This document shows positions 9,906 through 21,867 of a stretch of 64,000 nt of DNA, piece by piece. Origin of the DNA: Nelumbo lutea (lineage: Eukaryota; Streptophyta; Magnoliopsida; Proteales; Nelumbonaceae); contig JAKGHH010000008.1 of NCBI GenBank assembly GCA_022828595.1, forward strand, positions 27,458,378 to 27,522,377, in the 5' to 3' direction. Each line of letters opens with the position of its first letter. Position 1 is the first letter of the stretch. The notes beneath the pieces were generated by a model that was given only the letters and a program-made list of their open reading frames with translations, ran no database searches and had not been told where the DNA came from. The position numbers and the translations under genes are program-made.

Positions 9906-11331
9906 TATTCTCAGGGAGGGTTTTGTAAATTCTAGACCCTATCCGCCACTTTAAACCTCCCAACCTGTACCAGCCCCAAAATCCGTAATGGGTTAGATTT
10001 TGAGAATCCAAATCCTTCCTACACATGAAAATGAAAAACCCTCTCTAACCCTACTCTCCCTACATTCAGGGATATAGAAACTAGATAGGTTTAAAACTCA
10101 CATATAATTCCATATTCTCTCGTGTTATGTATAAGCAATAAATTAGTAAAATAACATAAACAACAAAATTTCTAATTATTTAGTTAAGCCATATAAAAAG
10201 TATATAAATTATCAATTATCCTTTACATTAAATTCAATAGGTTATTAAATCCAATACCTATTAATAAAGTTTATATGCTGTGTAACAATTTATAGATCGG
10301 GAATGATCAAATATCCAAAATGTATGTCTCTCTCCCAGCCGTTCTTTCGCTCTCAATACATGAATGTATTCATGTCTTTAAAAGGACAAAGGGAGATCGA
10401 CCTCTGCGTCGTTTTTTTTTTTTTTTTTGTTATCCTGTGTTTTTGGACCATTTGAATCGTCACTAAATCTTTATTTTAGGTATTTTAGGTCCGATTCTAT
10501 TGAAATTCACTGATGGGTAAAAAACCATATGATCCGAGTAGTTTAACTATTGATTGAAGAGATGCCAATGCTGTACCCGATGTAGTTCAACATTCTGTCA
10601 AGGTGATTTCTCACCACCGCCGCAATAGAGCATCTACCATCACTCAATCGAGACGCATCCAAGTTGATTTTGACCGTGTTATGTTTCAGCAGGCGCTAAA
10701 AAACATCCACCCATTTCTTCTCCGGTCTGGAGGTGCTTGAACCCTAGAAAATAGAGACATACTCCTCACAGTTTTTTCTAGCTTGCAACACCACCACTTG
10801 GGGGAAGCCATGTCCACAAAAGTTTATGGTTTCTATTCTTGAAGATCTGCCATAGCTAGTAAACACTGATTTCCATTAAATTGTTATTATTCCTTTTATC
10901 TTCTTCATATAATTTTATCCACCATGCTTTCAAGTCAGAATTCACAATATTTTTATTTTAAATTATTTTGTTTTGATTAAATTTATTTAAATGAACATTA
11001 GGATCAACACTGTCATTTTCATTTAATGGGAGATTAATTAAATTCATTGCAAATTATAAATTGTGTTTTAGTAAAATTTTAACTATAGGGTAGATTTTAG
11101 TGAATCCATGAATCTATAAAGGGTATTTTAGTAAGTGACCCTTTCTATTATTTAGCATTTGCTTAATAAGTCCCATGCATCAAATGGGTCCCCACTAGTT
11201 TTTTTTTTCTTAAACAAAGAGATGCTACACAAGACAAGATGTCGTAGCACTCCCCCTCATATCGTCTAGAAAATAACATTGAGATTCCAAGGGGGATTAC
11301 CAAGGTTCATTCCCAATGAACCTTGCCCGCT
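9906..11331. other. No gene seen; AT-rich spacer with two copy-A-only segments
   Basis: Non-coding AT-rich DNA. Segments of about 160 bp (10375-10532, with a T-run of 20 or so) and about 600 bp (10756-11360) are absent from copy B, where the flanks are joined directly; they could be insertions here or deletions there. A hairpin, CAAGGTTCATT/AATGAACCTTG with a 3-bp loop, lies at 11301-11325. Confidence 0.55.
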
Positions 11332-11525
11332 ATCCAGTCAACCGCTTTATTAGCTTCTTTAAACGCATGTCTATGCTCTACTCTAAATCCAAGCTGTCTC
11401 TCTATAACAATATTTCTAATCGACCAGGGAGCTTAACATTTCCCTTGAGGCAAGAAATGACAAGACTCAAATCACCTTCAATGATAATTTGATGATCTAC
11501 TATGGGCCTCCCAGGCAGCCCAAAT
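11332..11525 (-). pseudogene. RNase H-like fragment of a LINE-type retrotransposon
   Basis: The minus strand reads IIIEGDLSLVISCLKG and, after a frameshift, PWSIRNIVIE, then HRHAFKEANKAVDWIAGK. This pattern (IEGD.L.VI..L, IR.I, H..REAN..AD.LA) is the end of the RNase H-like domain common in plant LINE-derived proteins. No reverse transcriptase is present. Copy B keeps part of it at 52463-52625. The identity rests on motifs only. Confidence 0.55.
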
Positions 11526-11699
11526 AGAGTGAGCAAAAAAAAGAAAAAAATCAAACCTAAAAAATCGATTAACTGAACCGATCAGTTTGGTTTTTGTTCA
11601 GTGTTTTTAAAAACCCGAAGGTATTGATTATGTTTCAATTAACCAATATAAAACACCGGTAGTTTGATTTTACTCTTTGGTCTTTTTTGATTTGGGTTT

Positions 11700-12167
11700 A
11701 ACGTGTTGTATTTTGTTATGTTGTCTTTCTTTGGGAAAAAAATGATTGATGAACAATGGTGATGGGAAAATCCAGGAAGTATAAAATCTTGATTGGCAGA
11801 CCGTGGAACATACTTCACTAAGTAAGAAGGAAAGCAGTCAAATAAACTTCTGTAGTCAGCAACTAATAGATGAAGCCTCTACGGTGGAATCAAATTTCCC
11901 ACCAACAAAAGTCGAAGGATTGATTAAGCATAACTTTCTAACAACACTTAGGAGTAATGCTTTAAGAAAGGGTAATTGTCCAAAACCCACAATCACTTTT
12001 TCTTAAACCCACCAAAACTTTTGAAAACGTCTAAAACTCACCATGTCAATGAGATTTTATTTTCCAAAACTCACCATTCGTTGCGACACCATTAAATTTG
12101 AATGATCCATGTTGTCCATGTCAACCTAAATGCATATTTCATGACTAAACTACCCCTGAATGGTGTG
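11700..12167. repeat. R3 repeat, copy 1 (left flank of Tat element A)
   Basis: The stretch from GTTATGTTGTCTTTCTTTGGG to CTAAACTACCCCTGAATGGTG also occurs at 24930-25440, about 52790-53270, and in an indel-rich form at 40860-41260. In the 25.4-kb copy the sequence continues past GAATGGTG into different DNA, so 12167/12168 marks the edge of the retroelement sequence. Confidence 0.75.
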
Positions 12168-14062
12168 GGACGGCAACCAGGATGACGACGCTCCTTCGAG
12201 CTCGGGGGGAGCTTGGGAGCAGGTTCCGGAGGCTTGGGAGACCTCCAGTGATGTGGCCACTACATCCCGGGGGAAGGAGCCTGACACCTTCGGTCCTTCC
12301 TCTATGACGACGGAGAGGCTCAGGTCTCTAATCCATTATTTTCACCTTCTTGGGGACCTCGCCTATAGTCTCCCCATTGGTAACTTCCCTTGGGAGCATG
12401 GTCCCGATGATATAGTTATTTTCCAGGAACAGCTCGAGGCTGGCCTGCATCTTCCCCTACACCCCCTAATAGTGGAGGTGCTAAACCACTTTAATGTTAC
12501 CATCGATCAGCTTCATACCAACGCTATCCAAAACATGGTTGGGACCATTTCTTTGTGTTATGAGTATTGCCTCCCATTAAACCTTGACATTTTTGCTTCT
12601 ATTCTCTGTATCAAAAAAGTCGCTCCTGGAATTCCTCCGGAAAGGCGTTTTTACTACCTCTCTCCCTGCCGTGGCTATAAGCTCTTGTACGAGCTACCAA
12701 ACAAGATTCCCGTCTGGAAACAAGATTATTTTGTGGTCCGTAACCCCGAGGAGTGGCCCTTCCCAACATCTTGGAGGGGCGCCATCCAGGACCCTAGGGC
12801 CGAGATGGACCTTGAAATTCAGAAAACGATGCTATCCTAGGCATCGGTAGGCTTCCTCTGTTCGGACTACTTGACCGAGGAGAAGCTCGCACAGGCCGGC
12901 TTGAGCCCGGGTAGGTTGCCTTTTAGGTCGCGTAGTGCCTTGTAACAATATTGTGTATATATAGATTTTGTTTCTTACTGAACTAATATACTGTGGTTTT
13001 TTGGCAGCCATCAAGTCTAGTGTTGACGCGCACCGCCTCCTCTCAAGCAACTAGAAGCACAAAGTGAAGAGATCACATCCTGACCGGACTCCCACCTCTA
13101 GGGGTACTGAGTTCGGGTCTGCGGAGCCAGACTTCACTTCTCCACCTCCTGAAGTTCCGCTGCCTCCATCTGAAAAAGGTGCTGGCAGAGTTGGCCTCGA
13201 GGAGGGCGAGCTCCCGTAGCAAGGGGTGATTCCTCCTAGTCCTTCTCATCCATTTCCCTACCCGCAGCTCCCAGTGGGGAATTGGGAGGGTGTTAATGAT
13301 TATGTAGTGGCCAGGCGGAAGAGCTGAAGGGCGATCTGCAACGAGGAGATCACTAAGTGGGGGGAGATGGAGCCTGGGGATCTCGCCACGCTCACTGCCT
13401 CTCACTGTATGGTGGTAAGTGGTCCTTCCCCTCTCCTTGTTTTTTGCTTCCTTTTGCTACCTTCTGACCTTAGTCTCCTGTTGGTAGGTGAACTCTGCCA
13501 TCCACGCCATGGCCCTCTAGATGAACATCCACTCCGGCGACGCTCACAATTAGAGGGTCATCGTTCAGAAGCTCTAGGGTGAGCTCACCGAACCCGGGGT
13601 GAGCTCCTTCACAATCGCAAGGGGAGCAAGTCCCAAGAGCAGCTCGTCTGGGACCACGAGGCATAAATCGCCAGGCTTTCCGAGGAGAGCGCATGCTAGA
13701 GGGAGGAGTCATCGAGGGTGGCTACGGAGAGGGAGCTCCTTCGCCAACAGGTTCGGGACTTGGAGTCCACACTTCTGGACCGAACTCAGAACTTCGACAC
13801 CATGGTGGAGGCCGAGCGAGAGAGGGTAGTCTGGGACTTCAAGGACTCCCAGGAGTATTACGACCTCCAAGTGGAGTATGGCTCGAGCTCGTACCACTCC
13901 GGATTCAAGCTCTGCCACTGGTTGGTCTGAAAGAAATTCTCTGGGGTCAACCTTGACGACATCGCAATGAAGGGCCTGACTCTTGAGACGGCGGACCAGG
14001 CGGAGGAGGAAGAGCCTAACTCCCCGAAGGATGAGGATGAGGTGGAGGAGGTGGACCCCTAA
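12160..14062 (+). pseudogene. Antisense ORF of Tat element A (putative gypsy type transposon domain), spliced, decayed
   Basis: This lies opposite to pol, between integrase and the lost 3' LTR. Exon 1 (12160-12910) has WEHGPDDIVIFQEQLEAGL, PLHPLIVEVLNHF and GPD/FVVRNPEEWP-like text as in the plant transposon family Transposase_28 (PF04195). Introns 12911-13007 (GTAGGT...TTTTTGGCAG) and 13415-13487 (GTAAGT...TTGGTAG) keep phase, since exon 1 plus exon 2 is a whole number of codons. Exon 3 codes for a charged, probably coiled-coil stretch and an acidic tail ending EDEVEEVDP, stop at 14060-14062. The first ATG lies in the flanking repeat, so the true start is uncertain. Stops: TAG 12838-12840 (TGG in copy B) and several TAG codons in exons 2-3, plus a frameshift near 13590. 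A 21-bp duplication (12211-12231) is not in copy B. Confidence 0.7.
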
Positions 14063-14534
14063 GGCTGGCGTCTCTGCTTTTCTATTCTTTTGATTGTTGG
14101 TGCCTCCCGGGTGCTAGAACCCGGTCTTGAAAGATCTTCTTGGGCGGTTGTTCCCTTTTATATCTCTTATTGAACTTTCTCAAGTTGTTTATCTCGGGTT
14201 TTTTTTTATATCATGGTAATGAAATTTCATTTTCTTCAAAGTATGGCGTGCTCCCTTTATTTTTTGCCAAAGCGATCTCATCACCCGAGCTATTAGAATT
14301 GCATACCCGAAGTAGGAATTTTCGATAATCGTAATCCCGGGCTACCCTTAACATTTAAGGCATCTCTATGGTATACTGCGAAGTGATTACCATGTATGCC
14401 CAAACTATACATTTGTTGGTTATTCCTCAGGTCGACCAATGTTACTGAGACGAGCATGCTTCGTAAGGTTTAAACTTGAGCTGCTTACGCCTCTGATGTT
14501 TCATACTTTTCCTTCGACACTGAAGTGGCTAAGT

Positions 14535-14830
14535 CTTTCTTGATGCCGAGGTCTTTGTTAGCTTGGTCTTTTAGCCCTTAGGCTGGGGGGTGACTTATAG
14601 TCTACCCTTGAAGTTTTCCCATGCCATGGAGGCGATTAGGTCTTATAGCACCGATGTCGTGTTAGCTTGGCATTTTGTCCCTTAGGATTTGGGAGTGACT
14701 CATGGTCTACTAAGTAGTTTTTCCATGCCGTAAAGGCGATTAGGTCTTATAGCGCCAAGATCGTGTTAGCTCGGCATTTTGGCCCTTAGGTTCTGGGAGT
14801 GACTTGTGGTCTACTTAGTAGTTACAGGTA
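14535..14830. repeat. 104-bp tandem repeat in the Tat 3' region
   Basis: About three units, marked by GGCGATTAGGTCTTATAGC at 14631 and 14735 (period 104) and by TTAGCTTGG/TTAGCTCGGCATTTTG. Tat elements often carry tandem repeats downstream of pol. The array is missing from copy B, inside its 1.3-kb deletion. Confidence 0.8.
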
Positions 14831-14917
14831 ATACTGCCTTAAGTTGACGATATTCCATGCCCGAGGTACTTGTCTCCCTTCAAGGGTTTCGAGCTCGTAT
14901 ATTCCTTCCCCAAGCAC

Positions 14918-15849
14918 CTATTTCACTCGGTAGGGTCCTTCCCAATTCGGTCCGAGCTTGCCAACGCCGGGCTCAGGTACCATAACTTTACGAAAGACCA
15001 GGTCTCCGACGCAAAGGTTCCGCTTCTTAATCCTGGCGTTATAGTACCAAGCTACTCTTTGCTGGTAGGCTGCAAACCTGATATATGTGAGGTCCCTTAC
15101 TTCATCAAGTAGGTCGAGGTTGGTACGTAGCTCGTCTTCATCTACCTTGTCATCGTATGCTTCCAGTCGTAGCGAGGGAACCTCGATCTCAGCTAGGATG
15201 ACTGCCTCGGTGCCATAGGTGAGGTTGAATGAAGTCTCTCCTGTGGTGGTCTTCTTTGTGGTTTGGTAATCCCATAGAACACTAGGTAGCTCGCCGCCCA
15301 TAGTCCTTTAGCTCGGTCTAACCGTGCCTTCAGTCCGCGGAGTATAGCTCTGTTCGTGACTTCTGCTTGACCGTTTTCTTGAGGGTGTGCGATCGAAGTG
15401 AAGTTCTGTTGGATCCCCATGTCTTGGCACCAACTCTAGAATTTGATGTCCTCGAATTGCTTACTGTTATTAGAAATCAATACCCAAGGTAACTCGAAGC
15501 GGCACACTATGTTCTTCCAAAAGAAGTTCTGAACGTTTCGGGCTGTGATTGTTACAAGGGGTTCAACTTCTACCCACTTGGTGAAATAATCCACTATGAC
15601 CACTAGAAACTTCCTCTGGCTTGTTGTTGGTGGAAACGGTCCAAGTATATCGATGCCCCATTGCACGAAAGGCCACGGGCTAGTGAGATACTTGAGATCG
15701 ACAGTGGGTTGATGGTTGATGTTGGCATGTCTCTGGCACTTGTCACACTTTCTGACGAGCTCAATGGCGTCTGCTTTCATTGGTGGCCAGTAGTATCCCT
15801 GTTGTAGTGCTTTTTGGGCGAGGGCCCTGCCCCCCAAGTGTCTGCACAT
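14918..15849 (-). pseudogene. Tat element A integrase remnant
   Basis: The zinc-binding part reads HLGGRALAQKALQQGYYWPP and CDKCQRHANI. The core reads FVQWGIDILGPFPP, FLVVIVDYFTKWVEVEPL, ISNNSKQFEDIKF and HPQENGQAEVTNRAI. The C-terminal part reads NLTYGTEAVILAEIEVPSLR through GPNWEGPYRVK. The first catalytic aspartate and the glutamate are present. The second aspartate (usual SDN) is asparagine. A frameshift lies near 15290-15430. Copy B has lost almost all of this domain. Confidence 0.85.
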
Positions 15850-16057
15850 AGGCCCTCATGAGTGTCACGCAGCACGAGCTTGGCTTCAGAAGGTCGCAAG
15901 CAGCGCAGGTAGGGGAGCGTGTAGGATCTTCAGTACAGCCATTCATCTATCATGACGTATTTGGCTGCCTGGCGCTCTACACTTCTGGTGACATTGCGAT
16001 CTGCAGGGAGGGTCCCATGTAGCAGGAAGCTCACGAACGGGTCAAACCAGCTCGGCT

Positions 16058-17195
16058 TTACTTGAACAATAGGAGCGACCTCCTCTGCCCCCCGAGAATG
16101 CTAGGCCGAGGCAGGTTTTCTTTGTACACGATTCTCATGGTGTTATCACTGGTGCTAGCTAACCGGGACAGGGCATCGGCCTTAGCATTTTCAAACCTTG
16201 GGACTTGCCTAATGAAGTGTGACTGGAAGTTGGGCAGAGCCCCTCTCACTTTGGCCAAGTAAACAATCATAGTCGATTTGCGAGCTTCATATTCTCCTTT
16301 GACCTGATTGACCACGAGCTGGAATTCGCTGCAAATGATAATGTGCTTGGCTTTCATTTCTTTGGCTAGAGCTAGCCTGGCTATCAATGCTTCGTACTCT
16401 GCTTTTTTGTTGGATGCCACAAACTCAAAGCGGTGCGTACTCCAGTTTCATGCCACTTGGGCCGTGCAGAACTATTCCGGATCCGCTGCTCTGCTGGTTC
16501 AAGGAGCCATCTGCGTGAAGGATCCAAGGCTCCTCATCCCAGTTCGCTCTTGGCCTAACTAGGAGAGATGCCACACTAGCTGCTACCTCACGGTGCTCGG
16601 ACTCAACCGGCCTGGGAGCTCCGAGCTCGCCCGAGCTGGGGGCCTCGTGCTAAACCGGCTTGGGGACTTCGGAGCTGAAAGTGCACTCCACAACGAAATT
16701 CACTAAGGCTTGGGCCTTAATAGCAGTTCGTTGTTTATATTGGAGATCGTACTCGCTGAGCTCAACGGCCCACTTCGTCAGTCGACCAGAAACCTCATGC
16801 TTGAGTAAGACTTACCTCAGAGGTTTGTTGGTGAGGACGATAATAGTATGATTCTGAAAGTATGAACAGAGTTTTCAGGCTGCAATGACCAGTGCGTACG
16901 CCAATTTTTCTATCTCTGGGTATCTCGTTTCTGCTCCCTACAACACTTTACTAACATAGTAGATAGGTCGTTGGACCCGATCTACTTCCTTTATTAGTAC
17001 CGAGCTGACCACTTCATCACTTGCCGAGAGGTACAACTCTAAAACATCGCCCTCATCGGCCCGGGTTAAGATCGGTATGCCAGCGAGGTGCTTTTTGAGC
17101 TCGTCGAATGCGAGCTGACAATCTTGGGTCCATTCAAACCCTTTGCTTTTAATTGCTTTAAAGAAAGGTAGGCAGCGATCTGCCGACTTGGACAT
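16058..17195 (-). pseudogene. Tat element A RNase H and second RNase H
   Basis: The first RNase H (17195 to about 16700) reads FKAIKSKGFEWTQDCQLAFD and LYLSASDEVVSSVLI, ending YYVSKVL. Frameshifts and stops follow. The second, archaeal-type RNase H (about 16520-16058) reads FVASNKKAEYEALIARLALA and SEFQLVVNQVKGEYEA, then VPRFENAKADALSRLAST. Both are typical of the Tat lineage. Copy B keeps a longer open version (55677-56562). Confidence 0.82.
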
Positions 17196-17278
17196 GAAGC
17201 GGCTCAGGGCGGCTATTCAGCCATTCAGCCTCTGAACCTCCTTCATTTTTCGGGGTGGTCTCATATATAGGATGGCCT

Positions 17279-17812
17279 TTATTTTGTCCGGGTTGGCCTA
17301 ATGCCGCGCTGGTTCACAATATACCCCGGGAATTTACCTGAGGTGACTTCAAAGACACACTTATTTGGGTTCAACTTCATATTGAATCTACGCAGGATTT
17401 CAAAAACTAAATTCAAGTCTTGTACTAAATCACATGAGAACTGGGTTTTGACGACCACATCGTCTACATAACATTCTACTTTTTGACCAATCAATGGCTC
17501 AAACAGTTTGTTTATAAGTCTTTGAAAGGTCGCCCCAGCATTCTTTATCCCGAAGGGCATGGCCTTGTAACAGTACAGGCTGAGCTCGGTTATGAACGTA
17601 GTTTTCTCTTCATCAACAGGGTCCATCCTGATCTGATTATAGCCCAAGTAGGCATCTAGAAAGATCAGCAACTCATGCCCCGATGTTGCGTCCACCAGAC
17701 GGTCGATCCTGGGAAGTGGGAAGTCCTTTGGGCAAACTCGATTCAGGTCGGTGTAGTCGATGCACATGCGCCATTTACCGTTAGCCTTTTTTACTAGAAC
17801 GGGATTGGCCAC
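17279..17812 (-). pseudogene. Tat element A reverse transcriptase
   Basis: An open stretch of 177 codons reads NPVLVKKANGKWRMCIDYTD, then FLDAYLGYNQIRMD, MPFGIKNAGATFQRL and the intact catalytic YVDD. One codon is missing after VCPKD relative to copy B (CPKDCFPLPR). The open frame ends early at a frameshift near 17300; the linker upstream (17815-18020) holds stops. The catalytic motif survives, but the polyprotein cannot be made whole. Confidence 0.87.
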
Positions 17813-18024
17813 CTAGCTCGGGTAATGGACTTCCCTGATAAATTTGGCTACAAGGAGCTTCCCGACCTCCTCATCGACTGCCCTCTATCACTTTGGGGAT
17901 AGGTTGTGTTTCTTCTGTCTAACGGGCCACCAATCTGAAGCGTTTGGGCTGGGTCTTCCGCCGAGGTAGGGATGGAGTCAGTCTCTTCTGTAGGCGTAGA
18001 TCATTCCTCGCTTTGCTCCATAGG

Positions 18025-18950
18025 TCACTCCAACTCGAGGTCATCGGCCACCTTGGTTTTTCCCTTAAGGGCGGCGACGTAGCATTTGCGAGACTCAAGC
18101 TGGTCACCTCGTGCTACCCCGATGCCGAAGTCCGTGGGGAACTTCATGGGCAAGTAGTAGGTGGACACCACAGTCCGTAAGGCAAGGGTAATCGGCCGAC
18201 CTACTATGGCATTACACAGGGAGGGGGTTGCGACCATCAAGAAGTCGCGGTTGAGCCTCACTATGCTAGGCCAGGTGTTGACTTCCACAGGTACTGTTAC
18301 CCTTCCCAAGGGCCGAACTTCCTCTTCGTTGAAGCCTACCAAGGGAGTGTTCATGGGCTTTAGGTCGCACTCTTGAAGCTGGAGTTAATCGAAGGCCACT
18401 TTGAAGAGGATGTCTGTAGAGCTGCCCGAATCGACAGGGATGCGCCTAACTTCAAAGTCGTTGTTCTTCATCTTTATGATGAGGGCGTCATCATGGGGGT
18501 AGTGGACCCCATGCACGTCATCCCCTGTGAAGAAGATTAGGTCTTCTATCCTTGGTCGCTTCGGAGGGTTCTGCTCTTCCATGCCGGTCTCGCGAGCTGA
18601 TGCGCAAGCTGCTACTGAGGTGCAGCCTGCCACAATTGAACCTCTGACTATGACATGGATGGTCCCCCGAACTGGTCTCTCTTTGGAGGGCTGCTTCTGT
18701 GGCTGTTCCGCTTAACTGCTGGACTCAAGAGCGTCTCTATTTTGATCCCCTTGTCGACCTGCTTTATTACTATTATTATTACTTTGTACAAAATTTCTCA
18801 AATATCCGCGACGGATGATTTCGTCTATCTAATCGCGGAGGTTTTTACAACTTTCGGTACTATGACCGTGATCTTTATGAAAGCTACAATACAAATTTTT
18901 ATTCTTGGCGCTAGGGTCGGCCTTCAGCCGAGGTGGCCACTTCATGTATA
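18025..18950 (-). pseudogene. Tat element A zinc knuckle and aspartic protease
   Basis: Reading on the minus strand: a knuckle-like YCSFHKDHGHSTESCKNL (about 18900-18845), then IDEIIRRGYLRNFV, then protease VDSGSSTDILF (about 18435-18403) and VNTWPSIVRLNRDFLMVATP with AIVGRPIT. This is the gag-to-protease order of Tat elements. Two TAG/TGA stops split it. Confidence 0.8.
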
Positions 18951-19035
18951 GAGTGTCCTTGATCGCAATGAGGATCTCGGCCCACTTTGTGTTGAGGGGC
19001 GTTTAGTCCCTTTCTGCTGTTGGAGTTTAGAAGGG

Positions 19036-19769
19036 CTAGACTAGCCTTGCTCCCTGAGCTGTGTCCTTCTTCTTCCTGATGTCGCCTTGAGACAGGGGTT
19101 CTGGCTCCCTCTTTCTTTTTTCTGGGGCCTGCTCGCCCTTCTGGTTGATTTCCTCCTTTGTCCCTATGAACTGATACGCGAGCTTAAGGAACTCGATCAC
19201 GGTCTTGGGTTGGTTGACAACTATGTGCCACTTGAACTCTTTGTGGGTGATACCTCGCTTGCCTGCTGTGAGCCGAACTATAGGATCCAGGTTGGGTATT
19301 TGCAAACAAGTGTCATTGAACTGCTTGATGTAGCTTCGGATGGACTCCGCTTCCTTTTGCACTATGCCGACGCGGCTCTCCTGAGTTTGCAGACACCTTT
19401 TGCTGGTGACGAAGTGAGAGGTGAAAACTTGCATGAACTGCACCCAACTTCTTATCGAGCCAGGCGCGAGGTTTCGGTACTAGGTGCGGGCTACTCCTCT
19501 GAAGGTGGTGGAAAAGCCACGCACATGTAGGACTCGCTGGCTCTTGCTAGGTGCATCTGGGACTAGAAGGTGTTCACATGGTCATTTGGATCGAAAGACC
19601 CATCGTACTTATCCAGAGGAGGGAGCTTAAAGTCCCTTGGCATGGGGACAACAAGGAGTTCTAGAGGTAACGGGGAGGAAACTGAGAGGAGAGGGGTAGC
19701 TTTCACTTCACCTGAGCATACCTCCTCTTTTCGGAGTATTCCCACAGACGGCACCAAATGATGTGACAC
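19036..19769 (-). pseudogene. Tat element A gag
   Basis: Gag would form the virus-like particle. The start segment reads FKLPPLDKYDGSFDPNDHVN and the later one FVTSKRCLQTQESRVGIVQK with ESIRSYIKQFNDTCLQIPNL, a retrotransposon gag pattern. A TAG replaces a probable glutamine after HVNTF (about 19564). The divergence between copies A and B drops sharply inside this gene (near 19170). Confidence 0.8.
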
Positions 19770-20660
19770 GATCCAGGCACTCCTAGCTGGCTGCTGATTG
19801 GCTCCTTGCTGGCAACGGACGACACCTGAGAAGAGGAAAAAGAAGAATTCCTGGGGATTTTCCCAGCGGGAATACTCCGAAGCTTAAGTTAGAACGCTGG
19901 AGGGGAGGAAAAGAGTGTAAAAGGCTAAGAGTGTGGGCTGCGCTAGATCACTGTGCTCGTGAGACTAGCTGTGAGCAAGTAAGATAATACAAGTTCAGAT
20001 GAAATTTTCAGAGTGAGTGAATGTGTGTCTCCCCTTCGTCTAAAAGGATTTTATAGGGCGTTCTTGTCAAATCGGGCGTAACTGCCACTGGGCTCCTGTC
20101 GCAGCCGTTACCTGCTTGGTCTACGCAGGTGATCGTTATAGTGTACTATCCGCTCGGCTGAGTGACACGTCCCAAAGGGGCAGGCACACCTCCATTTGTC
20201 GAGAGACGTGGGTGCAGACTATCGATAGGACAAGGACTGCGCTGCCAGTTAGGAGGCGTTAGCACAGTCTAACTGGCACGGTCTTGTCAAATGGAAGCTT
20301 CTTGAGAGCATCACATCACTCAGTCACAAGTTACTTCGTAGCGAGGTATCCTTGCCGCGAGCTACTTTGTAGCAAGCTCTTAGGGGTATTTCGAGGTGAC
20401 CCTCATCAAGGTTGGTCTTTGGGGCAGTTCTTCTACCCATGTGCTGGAGCGAGCTATTTTCCCTAGCTCGCGAGCTGAAATAGTCTTGGAGTATTCCCTT
20501 CTCAGTAGCTCGGGGACCTGGAAGCGAGCTCTGACATAGCGAGCTGCTCCACAGGCTCGTTACTTAGTTGTAGTTAGGCCATGATGCTGAGTTGTTGCTT
20601 GTGCTGAGTCAGGTCCACGTGTCATCGTCTCAGCAGGTCGGGTCAAATCATCCTCCATCA
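19759..20660 (-). repeat. LTR of Tat element A (5' LTR, 902 bp)
   Basis: Plus-strand sequence begins TGATGTGACACG and ends CCTCCATCA: TG...CA ends with a 5-bp inverted TGATG/CATCA. It abuts the PBS-like site and gag on its left and single-copy-type flank on its right. The partner LTR at the left end is gone. The copy B LTR is 59452-60354, nearly identical. Confidence 0.85.
20049..20056 (-). promoter_or_regulatory. Putative TATA box in the Tat LTR
   Basis: The minus strand reads CTATAAAA within the LTR, about 605 bp from its 5' end and about 290 bp before the PBS. It fits a U3/R promoter by sequence alone. Confidence 0.5.
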
Positions 20661-21860
20661 CTTGGGTTTTGGGTTATAGATTAACGGGGAAATTTTGGTA
20701 TATTGCAAAATGGATCGAATATAATGAAGGAAAAAGTGCTAAATTTACGCTGCCTATTAGTCAAGCTACCGTTATCTCACTGACATGGTGAGTTTTGGAC
20801 GTTTTGAAAGTTGTGGTGAGTTTAAGAGAGTTGAGAAAAAGTGATTGTGGTTTTTGGACAATTTTCCTTTAAAAATGATTCGGAACCGTCATTCTAGTCA
20901 CTGGTTTCCAAATTAACCGTTCTAGCCACTGGATGAAATGCACATTATTTAGGACATGTGTCACACAGCTATTACGTGTTCACTCATTTTACTTACCTAA
21001 CATAACTACTACACCCGGACCCATTTCATTCATAAATCATATTTAGTACATGCCTGAGAAATTCCATATAATAGAAATTGGATAATGCACACCAAATTAC
21101 AAAGTAGGGATAACAACTTTCCTTATCCCCCCACCAGGTACTTGGCCTTGGCCTCCAAGGAACTTGCAACGGCCGGCCAATGATACGATACCAAGTCATG
21201 TTTGATCAGTTAAACATATTCTCCCAACTTGGGCTCCCCAAATATTTCTGCTCATACTTTCTAAGCCAAGGGTCAATTCCGCACCATGGGCTAATGTTGA
21301 TCAAAGCCTAGTTGCATACTATATGCCACAGCCTAATCCAACTCTACCAACCTTGAGACTTCATTTGTTGGGTTTAGGGCCTTAACAGCAGGAACCCCAC
21401 CCACGTAAGTTTGTAGGTGGAGACTTAACTAATGCAGCAATTTAGAATCCTAATAATGCAAATCAAAATTATTTTCTGTCCTTGCGTTGCAAAAATCCTG
21501 TTTATATTACCTAAACAAGAAGGTTTTCAGACCAGTCCTATTCAACTACTACAACTTACCGTTGATTTAGGATAGGAAACGGTCACCGAGTTTCAAATTT
21601 AACAAAATACAATGGCAGTATTTTGTGACCCAAGTAATTAAAGAAAAAAAAAAAAAAAGTGAACTCTTTCCACGTACCGTCCGTCCGATTGGAATTTTGA
21701 GCTTGGGTCCCATGACCACTTTTAACGCTGTCGTGTTGAAAGTGGACTCTTTACTCTTTTCTTATTAGTAATTCAAGAACAAGTAGGAAATCCAGTTTGG
21801 GAATTAGAAATAGAAACTTCTAATTCAAGAACTAGCTATCGTCTTCCAGTTTTACACTCT
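20661..21860. other. Flank and upstream region of RING gene A
   Basis: 20690-20900 resembles 26940-27230. 21640-21960 resembles 29256-29600 upstream of the decayed paralogue. No ORF is supportable. An A-run lies at about 21643-21657. Confidence 0.6.
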
Positions 21861-21867
21861 TATTGCA

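Larger units (their letters stand above)
12168..20660 (-). mobile_element. Tat-lineage Ty3/gypsy element A (one LTR retained)
   Basis: On the minus strand the order is LTR (20660-19759), PBS-like GGTGCCGTCTGTGGGAATA next to it, gag, CCHC and protease, reverse transcriptase, RNase H, second RNase H and integrase, then a non-coding region with a tandem repeat and an ORF in the opposite direction. The 3' LTR is absent: retroelement sequence ends at 12168 against R3 flank. The right flank (20661 on) resembles 26905-27230, the matching place in the related older locus. No target duplication is found, as expected with one end deleted. Every coding region is interrupted. Confidence 0.88.

Noticed and set aside
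13073..13405. Minus-strand frames across the antisense gene
   Set aside because: Shadows of exons 2-3; they cross the conserved splice sites and show no motif.
19087..19530. Plus-strand 147-codon frame, also at 58780-59223
   Set aside because: Opposite strand of gag; the gag reading matches the family and this one does not.
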